Positions 1 to 7,865 are shown, counted from the first letter of the stretch. The stretch: DNA of 12,311 nt from Thalassiosira profunda (GCA_036939355.1 JALLAP010000870.1:1-12311); one strand, 5' to 3'. Notes: generated by a model from the letters alone, not told the origin. Program-made: numbers and translations.

Positions 1-2
1 TC

Positions 3-784
3 ACGCACGCCGTCGACTACGGCACGGAGGAGTGCCTGCTGATCCGGGTGCCGAAAGATCAGCCGCATATTATCAGGTGAGTGGCGGGATGCATCTTTTG
101 GTGGAAGGTGCCCTTGCCGAAGGCACGGATGTTTGCTCACATCATATGCACCAAATTTATTGCATCACCAAATGCAACTGACACCTCCCATCCCCCATCA
201 CCTGCACTAATGCTGCTCCACAAATCAGCGGGAGCTTCGACATCGTCGAATCCCGATATTCCACTGATCCCGTCCGTGTCGCCCTCTATAACTCGGAGGA
301 AAAGCGAATCTGGCGTTCCGACTACGGAGATCAGGAGGGATCCTTTCACGAAAAAGGCACGGGGAAGCACTGGCTCTGTCTGGAAAATGGATTGACGTAC
401 GAACAGAAGAGGCCCGAGGGGGAGAGGACTGACCCCCGCTACAAAATCACGCGGACCATCGGCTTTGCGTTTAGGGTGAAGAAAACGGTGTCCGCCCTGC
501 ACGAGGAACTCCTCGCGGGCACCGTGGAGGGGACGAAGGTGGACGAGACCACCCAGCGGCTGCTGGAATTGGCCGACGACCTGAACGAAAATTTCCAGGT
601 GTTGGAAGATCACATGAGCTTCATGAAGGCGAGGGAGATTGTGCACCGGGAGCTGCACGAGGAGACGTTCACGAGTGTGGTGAGATGGAATTTGCTGGAG
701 ATTGCCGCGGTGGTGATTGTGTCCTTCGGGCAGGTGCTCAATGTGTGGTGGATTCTGAGCAAGAGGGCGGCTTCGTACTATTGA
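3..784 (+). CDS. p24/emp24/gp25L-family cargo receptor, 5'-partial, two exons visible
   Basis: Type I membrane protein of COPI/COPII vesicles that helps select cargo between ER and Golgi. The coding exons are 3-76 and 229-784, giving 209 visible residues; the signal peptide and first part of the GOLD domain lie before the window. Seen: two GOLD-domain cysteines (in EECLL and HWLCLENG) of the kind that form the family's disulfide; the SGSFDIVE strand made by the splice junction; a charged coiled-coil stretch (LLELADDLNENFQVLEDHMSFMK); one C-terminal membrane span (NLLEIAAVVIVSFGQVLNVWWIL); and a short cytosolic tail SKRAASYY. The tail ends in two aromatics, an ER-exit type signal, and lacks a KKxx ending. 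The gene converges on homoserine dehydrogenase, 93 bp away. The family assignment is firm; the subfamily (alpha, beta, gamma, delta) is not resolved. Confidence 0.9.
77..228 (+). other. spliceosomal intron in p24 gene (152 nt, phase 2)
   Basis: The donor is GTGAGT at 77 and the acceptor is CAG ending at 228. Joining AG (75-76) to C229 makes a Ser codon and continues the GOLD domain as SGSFDIVE. Reading through instead meets the stop TGA at 78-80. Confidence 0.85.
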
Positions 785-877
785 GAACTCTGGGATTCCT
801 TGACACGTGCACGTGCATTCATCTTCGATCACCATCTATTAATGGCTGAGCTAGCAAAATTCGCACCTTCTCCCTCC
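785..877. other. convergent 3' intergenic spacer with tandem CACGTG
   Basis: This 93-bp gap separates the stop of p24 from the stop of homoserine dehydrogenase, so both 3' UTRs must fit here or overlap. It contains two abutting CACGTG hexamers (804-809 and 810-815). No AATAAA-type polyadenylation signal stands out. Confidence 0.6.
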
Positions 878-2054
878 CTATCTCGCCTTAGCCAATGCAA
901 TAATATCCCCATACACGCCCGCCGCCGTGACAGCAGCTCCGGCCCCTGGACCACGAATGATGAGTGGCGTCGACGATCCCTCGGGACCGTATCGCATCGT
1001 CTCGATCTCCAGAATGTTATCCGCACCGCTCAAGCCGGCAAACGGATGAGATTTTGGAAACTCCGCCAATCTCACATACGCTTCCTTTGCACCCACATCC
1101 ACCCCGCCAACAAACCTCAACACGTTCCCGTTGGCCTCGGCCTTGGTGGCTTTCTCCGACATGGAGGCGTCGCCTTCGCCGAACCGTTTCATGAACTCCT
1201 CGGCACTGACATCTTCCAGTTCTTTCGGTACCAGACTCTCGACGCTCACGTCCTCGAGACTGATCATCAATCCGCTCTCCCGGGCGGCAATCACCACCTT
1301 CCGTGCCACGTCCATCCCGTTCAGATCGTCTCGGGGATCGGGCTCGGTGTACCCTTTCTCCTTGGCCGAAGCTACAACTTCACTGAAGGGACTCTTTCCG
1401 TCCCACTCGTTGAACAGGAAGCTCATCGTGCCGCTGAAGNGAAGCTACAACTTCACTGAAGGGACTCTTTCCGTCCCACTCGTTGAACAGGAAGCTCATC
1501 GTGCCGCTGAAGATGCCCCGCACGTTGCGAATCTCGTCGCCCGTCGCTTTGAGCGTTCGAAATGTCGATACCACCGGGAGGCCGGCGCCAATCGTCGCTT
1601 CGACGTACCACTTCCCGCCTCCCTCGGAGTTGGACGCGTCGATGCACCGTTGGTACCGGTCGAGCGGGCCCGAGTTGACCTTTTTGTTGGGCGTGGCGAC
1701 GTGCCACCCCTTGGCGAGCCATGTCGCGTAGTTGTCCGACACGGCCTCGGACGCCGAGCAGTCGGCGATGCAAATGCTGGTCCCCGCCGCGCAGGAGGCC
1801 ACGTAGTCGTCGTTGAATTTTCCCTCGCCTTTCCAGCTGGTCGTCTCTTCGCCACCCGACGTGAGCTTGACGCCCTTTTTGGAGTTGCACCAGCCGACGC
1901 AGTCGATGCCCGGCGCCTTTTTGGTGGCCATCATCTCCAGAAGGGCGGATCCGATTAGACCCGTACCGCCGACCACAAATACACTTAGATTGGATGAAGA
2001 CGACATCGCGCGAGACTGTGCGATGGACAACGGCCTGTAGATGCTGCGCAGCAT
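878..2054 (-). CDS. HSD: homoserine dehydrogenase, stand-alone, interrupted by an assembly gap
   Basis: Catalyses NAD(P)H-dependent reduction of aspartate semialdehyde to homoserine in the Thr/Met/Ile pathway. The sequence holds a Rossmann motif FVVGGTGLIGSALL (about residues 26-39), VATPNKK (119-125), EATIGAGLP (152-160), GIFSGT (180-185), the catalytic-core signature DPRDDLNGMDVARK (215-228) and the C-terminal GPGAGAAVTAAGVYGD (344-359). As given the frame breaks at an N (1440) flanked by two identical 72-bp copies; counting one copy gives an uninterrupted 367 residues. There is no aspartate kinase domain and no ACT domain. The ATG at 2054 adds a short basic, Ser/Arg-bearing N-terminus (MLRSIYRPLSIAQSRA) that could be an organelle presequence; ATG at 2006 would give a cytosolic form. 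No intron is seen. It diverges from the SGNH-like gene. Confidence 0.93.
1368..1512. repeat. 72-bp exact direct repeat around a single N (assembly join)
   Basis: Bases 1368-1439 and 1441-1512 are identical, with N at 1440 between them. The extra 73 bases shift the homoserine dehydrogenase frame and duplicate part of its conserved GTMSFLFNEW region. Counting the block once gives 1104 bases, exactly 368 codons. This is best read as two overlapping contig ends scaffolded without merging. Confidence 0.92.
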
Positions 2055-2263
2055 CGGGCGCTTCTATGCAATCTTCTGCCAAGGAGATAGAGCGAGGCGG
2101 GCGGAGGCGGTGCACGCACCGTGGGCGTGCACGTGAGTCGGGCGCGCAGTGGCTGCGTCTTCTAACCAACTCGGATACTTGCAACTTGCATCTTGCAATT
2201 GGACACAAAAAGATCTCTCGCGTCGGCATTTTGGATTTGAGGGGCAGTAGTAGTGCATGCACC
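2055..2263. promoter_or_regulatory. divergent promoter region, homoserine dehydrogenase / SGNH-like gene
   Basis: The 209-bp spacer lies between two outward-facing starts. It has a CACGTG at 2130-2135 and three 7-bp-phased copies of CTTGCA(A/T) at 2178, 2185 and 2192, about 66-86 bp before the SGNH-like ATG. The promoter role is inferred from position; the motifs are directly visible. Confidence 0.55.
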
Positions 2264-4198
2264 ATGGCGTCGCGGCGGCTCGGCGACCTCGAGGACGAGT
2301 ACGGCGAGTTCGGCGAGGACGAGGGCCTCATCGAGCTCTCGGGCCGGCGCTCGCGGGGCCTGGGCCGCGCGGCGGCGGGCGATGCTGCCGATGGTGCATC
2401 TGGCGGATCCTCGTCGAGCAGCACCGCCCGGTGGGCCGTCGTCCTCTTCCTCCTCGCGTTGGCGGGGGTGTACCACATGGGATTGAAGGAGGGGAAGAGC
2501 GAGGTGCGGAAGGAGGGAGGCGGAGGGGGCATGGAAGACGTGGAGGCGAAGGGGGGCGGCGACGGCTTGGCAAACGACGAGACGCCCGCACCGGTTCAGG
2601 CGCCGGCGAAGGGGGGTCCCTTCACCCTCGAAAAGCTCAAGGCCATGAGGGCCGAGGCCGCCAAGGTCGTGGAGACGCTCGAGGAGTATTATTTTGGCAA
2701 GGATCAGGCGGTGAAAATGCTCATGGCGCCCTGGCTCGGACCGTGGGATTACGACGCTCCCGAGGGCGAGACAGCGCAGCGCGAGCGGAACGACAAGCTG
2801 ATCGACACCATGGCACGGGCGTTGGTCACAGAGGACCAGGACACGTTCTTGATGGGCGGCATCGGATCCAGCGTCATGGCCGGCCACGACAATTGCCACT
2901 TCGACAGCTACCAAACGCAGATGGAGCGCTTCTGGGGGCCCGTGTGGAAGGCGGCGGACATGGAGTTCGTCTTCCAAAATGCCGGCGAGGGCGGGGGGTG
3001 CGGCGACTCGTACAAAAACCAGCACTTTTGCGTCAAGCAAAATATCTCTCCGGATGTCGATATTGTGCATTACAGTTGGACTTACTTTGAGGGAGGCAAG
3101 GCCGCCCCGGAGCACGAGGACCTCCTCCGCTGGGCGCAGATGCTCCCGAAGCAGCCGCCCGTGCACATTTTCAACACGGGGACGCTCCCCGAGAATGCGC
3201 CGGACAACGAGCTGGCAGAGTACTACGCCAAGTATGGCTTCAACGGGTTCTACATGAAGACGGGATTTATCAATGGGGGGCACGACTATGACTCGGAGAA
3301 GAAGGGAGAAAACTCCTTCGACAGATTCTCGTGGGGCTACGTGGGCGATGGATACCACAACGTTACACGGTACGGCGAGGCGGAGGAGGACGCGGCGCGC
3401 AAGGCCAGCTTGGGCGTGGTTATGCGCAACTGGCATCCGGGTCCGATGGGGTTCCAGCTCACGTCCGATGCATTCACATATGTGTACACGCAAGCACTGC
3501 TCAAAGCGTTGGACAAAATCGACGAAGACATGAGCGCTGGCAACGACCTACAGAAGACGTGGGCGGCATCGGAGCGCCCGCTCCTCTTGAAGGGCGATCT
3601 TCCGGAGCCAAAATTCTGCGATCCGGAATATTGTGTCGTCGACGAAGCTCCGGGATGCTTGAATTACGAACTGCCCACGTTTGGCTACTGGGGTGCCAAA
3701 GTGGAAGATCCCAACGACGAACTAAATCCCCACAAAGGGGAAGAGCAGAACTGGAATGTCTGGGAGGATAAGGACGACATGTGGCACATGGTTGGAAAGC
3801 AGGACCAGGCCGTGTTCAAAGATAGAGAGGACAAGGAAATATGTCGGCATTTGGACAAGTGCGGAGGCATCTCTGCTGAATCGGGCGACAACGGCATGGT
3901 GGTGTTCCGGTTGCCGAAGATGGAGGTAGGGTTAGTTGTTATCTGTGGATGCTGTGGAAAGTCGGCCGGGGAAGACTTGATCATGAAGAACGATCAAATC
4001 GAGATCTATTACAATACCGTGCTGCTGGATCGCGCAGAGTGGGACCTCTGGCCCGATGGCAAGTGCGTCCGGTTGCTAAAGCGTTTCCCGACGTCCGGTC
4101 GAATGGCAGAAACGCCCACTGGACACGCATACTTGGCTGTCAAGGCGTTGCCGGGTCTGAAGAAGACAACCAGGATCAGCCATGTCATTACTCTTTGA
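2264..4198 (+). CDS. type II membrane protein with SGNH-hydrolase-like luminal domain
   Basis: A 644-residue intronless gene. I chose the ATG at 2264 for its ACCATGG context and because the in-frame sequence before it looks non-coding. Layout: acidic, Ser/Gly-rich cytosolic N-terminus (1-55), one membrane span (about 57-74), Gly/Glu-rich stem (75-118), then a large luminal domain. The pattern resembles SGNH/GDSL esterases: GGIGSSVMAGHDN (198-210) as a nucleophile block, a hydrophobic strand DVDIVHYSWTYFE (264-276), and WHPGPMGFQLT (390-400) supplying a possible catalytic His391. Sequons occur at N260 (NIS) and N366 (NVT). The C-terminal 190 residues are Cys-rich (FCDPEYC, CGCCG) and I do not recognise them. 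The topology suggests a Golgi or ER enzyme acting on glycans, but substrate and activity are unknown. It converges on the esterase gene, 57 bp away. Confidence 0.8.
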   Translation: MASRRLGDLEDEYGEFGEDEGLIELSGRRSRGLGRAAAGDAADGASGGSSSSSTARWAVVLFLLALAGVYHMGLKEGKSEVRKEGGGGGMEDVEAKGGGDGLANDETPAPVQAPAKGGPFTLEKLKAMRAEAAKVVETLEEYYFGKDQAVKMLMAPWLGPWDYDAPEGETAQRERNDKLIDTMARALVTEDQDTFLMGGIGSSVMAGHDNCHFDSYQTQMERFWGPVWKAADMEFVFQNAGEGGGCGDSYKNQHFCVKQNISPDVDIVHYSWTYFEGGKAAPEHEDLLRWAQMLPKQPPVHIFNTGTLPENAPDNELAEYYAKYGFNGFYMKTGFINGGHDYDSEKKGENSFDRFSWGYVGDGYHNVTRYGEAEEDAARKASLGVVMRNWHPGPMGFQLTSDAFTYVYTQALLKALDKIDEDMSAGNDLQKTWAASERPLLLKGDLPEPKFCDPEYCVVDEAPGCLNYELPTFGYWGAKVEDPNDELNPHKGEEQNWNVWEDKDDMWHMVGKQDQAVFKDREDKEICRHLDKCGGISAESGDNGMVVFRLPKMEVGLVVICGCCGKSAGEDLIMKNDQIEIYYNTVLLDRAEWDLWPDGKCVRLLKRFPTSGRMAETPTGHAYLAVKALPGLKKTTRISHVITL

Positions 4199-4255
4199 TG
4201 AGTAAAGAAGTTGGCTGAATTAGAATGCACAAATTAAGGGGCAGGTAGATCATTC
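4199..4255. other. 57-bp convergent 3' spacer
   Basis: Only 57 bp separate the stop codons of the SGNH-like gene (+) and the esterase (-). The transcripts almost certainly overlap at their 3' ends. No terminator or clear poly(A) signal was seen. Confidence 0.6.
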
Positions 4256-5473
4256 TTAGCGTTGTTGGTCTTTGGAACTTTCTCCAGATCGTTCGCCGTA
4301 CAACGCCAGCAATGGCCGATGGATCCTCTGTGCCCACCCTCTCTCATTGTGACGTCCTCCGGGAAACTTTTCGTACGTATAATCGACTTTCCCCTGATCG
4401 AGCGCCCACCGCATCGCATCGATTGTTGGCTGCAACTGCGAGTCGAGCCACCAGTATCCAGGATTCCACCAATTCGCATTGAGAGTGAAATGATCGTGAG
4501 CATCAAAGACAGGGACACGTTCGTCATCGTGGTCTCCGCCGTTGTCAATGTATATTCTTGCGGAGTGTAGGCTAGTTGTATCCGCGTTGCTTTGTGCCGC
4601 AGCGTTACTTCGCCCGCCCATGAGATCCTCAAAGACTGCTGCAATGTTTTGTCCACTGATCATATCATCTGAAACCCCCGCAATCTTCGCCATCGCTGCA
4701 GCTATTGTGCCCGGCTGGAAGCAAGGGCTCAAACACGCAGCGCCGCCGAAAAGGTCTGGATACCGCAGAAGAAGTAACATACTGGCCTGTCCGCCCATTG
4801 AACTTCCGATGCTGGAGGTATGCTCGGGCCCATCCTTCACTCGGAATCTATCTATGATATATGGATGCAGCGTCTTTGCGACAAACTCCCCGTGCCTTTG
4901 AGACACTGGATGTGTAAAGTCGCCATATTCGACGTGCCTCCGGGGGGGCATCCCCGGAAAGCCGCCCTCGGCGCAAGGGAGCATCACCACTATAGGAGTA
5001 TCGCGTAGCATGGTTCGTTCGGACAATCGAGTGAGAGCTCCAATAAGTCTCCACGAGGACCCTGTCCAACTGGATGCGTCGTCCATTGCGTTTTGTCCAT
5101 CGTGGCAATACAGAACCGGAAACTGGCGGTCGCTGTGTTCTGGGGTGTTGTATTGCGGGGGCAGCCAGACTTTGATGTCTCTGGGCGGCAGCACTGCATT
5201 GTCCAGCGAAGAAAGTGGATTCAGGTTCAGATTGAAGAACGAACTGCCCTCTTCTTGGATTGGAAACAGGTCTCTCTGTGGAAGAGTGATGACACTTCCT
5301 CCGCATGCACCGTTGGGGAACGGAGGTGCCAGCGGTCGCTCATCGGCGGTATCAATTAGTGGCCGGTTGGATCGTCCCGGCATGGACTCTGATGTGTATG
5401 CACGCACACGCGATGATAAGATGCACGTGATGCCGAGCAAGAACATCGACACGCGAACAACGGGCGATGGCAT
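4256..5473 (-). CDS. secreted alpha/beta-hydrolase, putative esterase (esterase D / Fes-like family)
   Basis: A 405-residue intronless protein of the putative esterase family (PF00756-type), which includes feruloyl and siderophore esterases and S-formylglutathione hydrolases. Seen: an N-terminal hydrophobic signal segment (about 5-25, VVRVSMFLLGITCILSSRVRA); a beta-strand entry DIKVWLPPQY (99-108); the family motif VLYCHDGQN (120-128); the nucleophile elbow GSSMGG (223-228, Ser225); a candidate acid in IYIDNGGD (307-314); and the catalytic-His motif GGRHNERGWAQR (372-383, His375). All three triad elements appear present, so the enzyme is probably active, and export or an endomembrane lumen is likely. 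The natural substrate cannot be told. It converges on the SGNH-like gene and diverges from the CDF transporter. Confidence 0.87.
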   Translation of the reverse strand: MPSPVVRVSMFLLGITCILSSRVRAYTSESMPGRSNRPLIDTADERPLAPPFPNGACGGSVITLPQRDLFPIQEEGSSFFNLNLNPLSSLDNAVLPPRDIKVWLPPQYNTPEHSDRQFPVLYCHDGQNAMDDASSWTGSSWRLIGALTRLSERTMLRDTPIVVMLPCAEGGFPGMPPRRHVEYGDFTHPVSQRHGEFVAKTLHPYIIDRFRVKDGPEHTSSIGSSMGGQASMLLLLRYPDLFGGAACLSPCFQPGTIAAAMAKIAGVSDDMISGQNIAAVFEDLMGGRSNAAAQSNADTTSLHSARIYIDNGGDHDDERVPVFDAHDHFTLNANWWNPGYWWLDSQLQPTIDAMRWALDQGKVDYTYEKFPGGRHNERGWAQRIHRPLLALYGERSGESSKDQQR

Positions 5474-5979
5474 CGTGATGTCAAACGTTTGCAGAGTCGA
5501 AGTAGTGAAAGTGCGGGGTGTTCAACTTTCGTCGTGCGCCTCGCGCGTCAACTGTTGCAGCGGCAGCCCAGGCCCAGAAAGCACGCCGACTAGATACCAG
5601 ACCAGGCAGTGCTACGGGCATGCTGGCCGCGGTCCTCTATTGTAGGGCGTGTAGTGAGCCTGCTGAACTGCAAACCAAACTGAATCGGCGTCAAGGTCAC
5701 GTGACATACAAATGTCACGGTTTGCGTCACGTGAAACTCAGTGCACCCTCAGCCCTCGAGAGCAAGCCCCCCGGCCTCACCGACCGTGCTGCCCGACCTG
5801 GCCGCCACCGCAACCTCTCCCGCCGCCTGACGCGGCTGTAGATGCGCGGCTACTCGCCTTTACTAGGAGATCCTCAGTCGCCACCTTGCAATTTGCAACA
5901 GTACTACCAGCCGCCACCTCCTTGCAATAGTTTGCAGTGGCGTTGGGACGGGAAACAAACCGCACCAGCCCCTTTCAGC
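5474..5979. promoter_or_regulatory. divergent promoter region, esterase / CDF transporter
   Basis: A roughly 500-bp region with no convincing gene. It contains GTCACGTGAC (5696-5705), a second CACGTG (5728-5733) within GTCACGTGAAA, and CTTGCAA-type motifs at 5885-5891, 5892-5898, 5921-5927 and 5931-5937. If translation of the CDF gene starts at 5842 instead of 5980, the CTTGCAA motifs would be coding. The promoter function is inferred. Confidence 0.55.
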
Positions 5980-7047
5980 ATGCCTCGCTGCTGTCGATGC
6001 AGCTTCGTCTGCAGCCAATTCGATAGCGCCGAGCTGAAACGACCCTCCAATGAGACGCTCCTTTGCGTGGCCTTCGTCTCCTTCCTGGGCTTTACGACGG
6101 TGCAATCAGTCGTCGCCCTCATTGCGCAGTCGGAGGCTATGTTGGGTGATTGCGCGGCGATGGCCGTAGATGCATTCACCTATGGCTTCAATCTGTACGC
6201 CGAGCGAAAGAAGAACGAGGACGATGAATTCCAGGGTGGCGCGGAAGAGGCGGAGATAGAGCTGTCTGCCGCTTCGATGGGGGAGGAAAATGCAACCACT
6301 CACGACGACGAAAGGGAAAAGTTGGAAAGGCATCTCCAAAGCCGAAGGCGGCACTTGAACCTCGAGCTGGTGCCGCCCCTTGTGAGCGTGACATTTTTGC
6401 TCATCGTGGTAGGGTTCGTTCTGCACGATTCCATAAAAACGTTGATACTGGACGCGCACCGGAGCGAAAAGGAGCAATCGCGGCCGAATCTGGTGCTGAT
6501 GATGACCTTCAGTGTACTCAACCTGCTCCTAGATGTGGTGAATGTGACCTGCTTTGCCAGGGCAAAGCATTTGATGGGCTATAAAACGGAAGAGACCGAA
6601 GAGAGGGAGGACACTCAACAATACGACGTGATCGATGTCGACGAGGGATTGGCAGAAGAGAATGGGGCACAATATGCAATACATCAACCAACACCCAACG
6701 ATGAAGATAGGAGCATAGAAGAGCAAAATGGCGACTTCCCAGAGGAGCCTGCTCAATCGCAGGAAAGCAACGAAGATGAACGCGTCAATCTGAACATGTG
6801 CAGCGCATACACGCATGTATTCGCTGATACGTGCAGAAGCATCGCCGTTATAATTGCCGCTGGAATTGCAGAGATTGTGCCTTCGGTAACCTCAGAGGTG
6901 GCAGACGCTACGGCGGCGGTGATAGTATCGATCATCATTTTTGCGAGCGTGTTGCCACTCTTTCGTGGGCTATGCCATACTTGGAGTGAGCTCCGGTCAA
7001 TATCGCGAGAGGAGAAGGCATTAATACACAACGAGCCGGAGGCATAA
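5980..7047 (+). CDS. cation diffusion facilitator (ZnT-like) metal transporter
   Basis: Six membrane spans in the CDF pattern, in a 355-residue protein from the ATG at 5980: TM1 about 27-49, TM2 52-74, TM3 130-149, TM4 169-193, TM5 276-299, TM6 306-329. CDF proteins exchange Zn or Mn for protons across organelle or plasma membranes. The second metal half-site is canonical: SAYTHVFADTCRS gives His279-x3-Asp283, followed by VADATAAVIVSIII like the family's ADP...S segment. The first half-site is unusual: GDCAAMAVDAF has Asp64 but Ala60 where the usual His or Asp sits. The TM4-TM5 loop, His-rich in many ZnTs, is acidic here (Glu/Asp/Gln-rich, 202-268), as is the TM2-TM3 loop. The N-terminus begins with a Cys cluster (CCRCSFVC). 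An in-frame upstream ATG at 5842 would add 46 residues. It converges on SUMO. Confidence 0.8.
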   Translation: MPRCCRCSFVCSQFDSAELKRPSNETLLCVAFVSFLGFTTVQSVVALIAQSEAMLGDCAAMAVDAFTYGFNLYAERKKNEDDEFQGGAEEAEIELSAASMGEENATTHDDEREKLERHLQSRRRHLNLELVPPLVSVTFLLIVVGFVLHDSIKTLILDAHRSEKEQSRPNLVLMMTFSVLNLLLDVVNVTCFARAKHLMGYKTEETEEREDTQQYDVIDVDEGLAEENGAQYAIHQPTPNDEDRSIEEQNGDFPEEPAQSQESNEDERVNLNMCSAYTHVFADTCRSIAVIIAAGIAEIVPSVTSEVADATAAVIVSIIIFASVLPLFRGLCHTWSELRSISREEKALIHNEPEA

Positions 7048-7175
7048 GATGGCGAAATAACCTAAACTGATTGGTCGAAAGGAAAGTTGAGTCAATAGTT
7101 GCAATAATTTGCACCGGTCCAAATACCGTTTCGTGCCCGGCACGCAGTTGTGAATTGTAATATCTCCCTTTACAC
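7048..7175. other. 128-bp convergent 3' spacer, CDF transporter / SUMO
   Basis: The gap lies between the two stop codons. It contains TTGCAATAATTTGCA (about 7100-7114), reminiscent of the TTGCAA motifs seen before genes but here in a 3' region. Nothing else was recognised. Confidence 0.5.
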
Positions 7176-7595
7176 TCAGAACCCCCCGGTCTGCTCCAAC
7201 ATACAGTCGATTTGATCTTGGTCGTCCATCTCTAGCTGTTTGGGAGTTTGGTCTTCCCTGATGCGGTCTCCGTCGAGGAGGAAGCGGAGGGAGGCGGCCT
7301 GCACGCCCTTTCGTTGGGCGTACGTCTCGAATACTTTCCCCATCTTTGTCGATTTCTTGATCTTGAAGTACGTTTCCTCGCCGCTCTGTGTTGGAGGGGA
7401 GAGTATGCATGAGGTCCGAGCGCGGAGCCATCGTAAAATGCATTTGGATGCATCGAATCCACCGCTTGCACGCGGGCCACTTCTTCCATCAACAACGACA
7501 CGCTAACTCACCTGATCGCGGACCCGGATTGTGATCGGCTCGGAGCCCTCCGCCGGCTTGGCCTCTCCGTCGGACTTTGCCTCGGCGTCGCTCAT
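7176..7595 (-). CDS. SUMO: SUMO, small ubiquitin-like modifier, two exons
   Basis: Ubiquitin-like modifier conjugated to lysines of mainly nuclear proteins. Exon 1 is 7595-7512 (28 codons, MSDAEAKSDG...RVRDQ) and exon 2 is 7385-7176 (69 codons plus stop), giving 97 residues, normal for the family. Diagnostic features: an acidic, flexible N-terminus; ITIRVRDQ|SGEETYFKIKKSTKM crossing the splice site; VFETYAQRKGV; LRFLLDGDRI; TPKQLEMDDQDQIDCMLEQTGG; then a single Phe after the Gly-Gly, so a Ulp/SENP-type protease must remove just one residue to mature it. No clear psi-K-x-E site is seen in the N-terminal tail, arguing against SUMO2/3-style chain formation. The start at 7595 gives the expected length; an upstream in-frame ATG at 7715 would add 40 unrelated residues. 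The promoter side faces the repeat element at 7732-8690. Confidence 0.95.
7386..7511 (-). other. spliceosomal intron in SUMO gene (126 nt, phase 0)
   Basis: On the minus strand the donor reads CAG|GTGAGT (intron begins at 7511) and the acceptor ACACAG| (ends at 7386). Splicing joins RVRDQ to SGEETYF exactly as in SUMO proteins. Confidence 0.92.
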
Positions 7596-7731
7596 CTTGG
7601 ATCGATCGGGAAAGGGCGTCGCTCTTGCTTGTCGCTCGGGCGTCGGGCGTGAAAAAATCTTTGAGACTTTTGGGCGTTTCGGCGCTGCCCCTCTTTTTAT
7701 TACGGGCGCCCCCACGTGGGGGAAGGGAGAA
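7596..7731 (-). promoter_or_regulatory. SUMO proximal promoter with 14-bp palindrome
   Basis: The 136 bp between the SUMO ATG and the left end of the repeat element contain CCCCCACGTGGGGG at 7709-7722, a perfect 14-bp palindrome centred on CACGTG, about 115-127 bp before the start codon. The promoter role is inferred from position. Confidence 0.5.
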
Positions 7732-7779
7732 GGCAGGCTCTAACGATACCCTCTTTTTGGGCGGCGGTCAGACCATCGC
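7732..7779 (+). repeat. left terminal inverted repeat (48 bp)
   Basis: Inverted partner of 8643-8690; the single mismatch is 7737 versus 8685. The shared core includes CTCTAACGATACCCTC. A weaker match may continue inward (GCCGGACAGT versus GCCGGACACT) if an 8-base insertion is allowed in this arm. Confidence 0.93.
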
Positions 7780-7865
7780 GGCCTGTGGCCGGACAGTCTT
7801 GACAACCACCCATTCCTCCCCCGCTCTCACCACCAACAACACAGCAACAAAAAAAACGCTAAGTC

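Noticed and set aside
1368..1512. Biological tandem duplication or pseudogenising frameshift in homoserine dehydrogenase
   Set aside because: The copies are identical over exactly 72 bp with an N between them, and the same pattern recurs at 11458-11602; the collapsed sequence is fully conserved.
1453..2532. 359-codon minus-strand ORF overlapping homoserine dehydrogenase and the SGNH-like N-terminus
   Set aside because: Out of frame with the dehydrogenase motifs, Arg/Pro/Ser-rich, and it crosses a divergent promoter.
2162..3493. 443-codon minus-strand ORF over the SGNH-like gene
   Set aside because: Shadow ORF in GC-rich DNA; no conserved motif, while the + strand encodes a coherent membrane protein with a good start context.
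5518..5841. 107-codon + strand ORF upstream of the CDF gene
   Set aside because: Low-complexity composition, no motifs, and it spans the paired CACGTG sites of an intergenic region.
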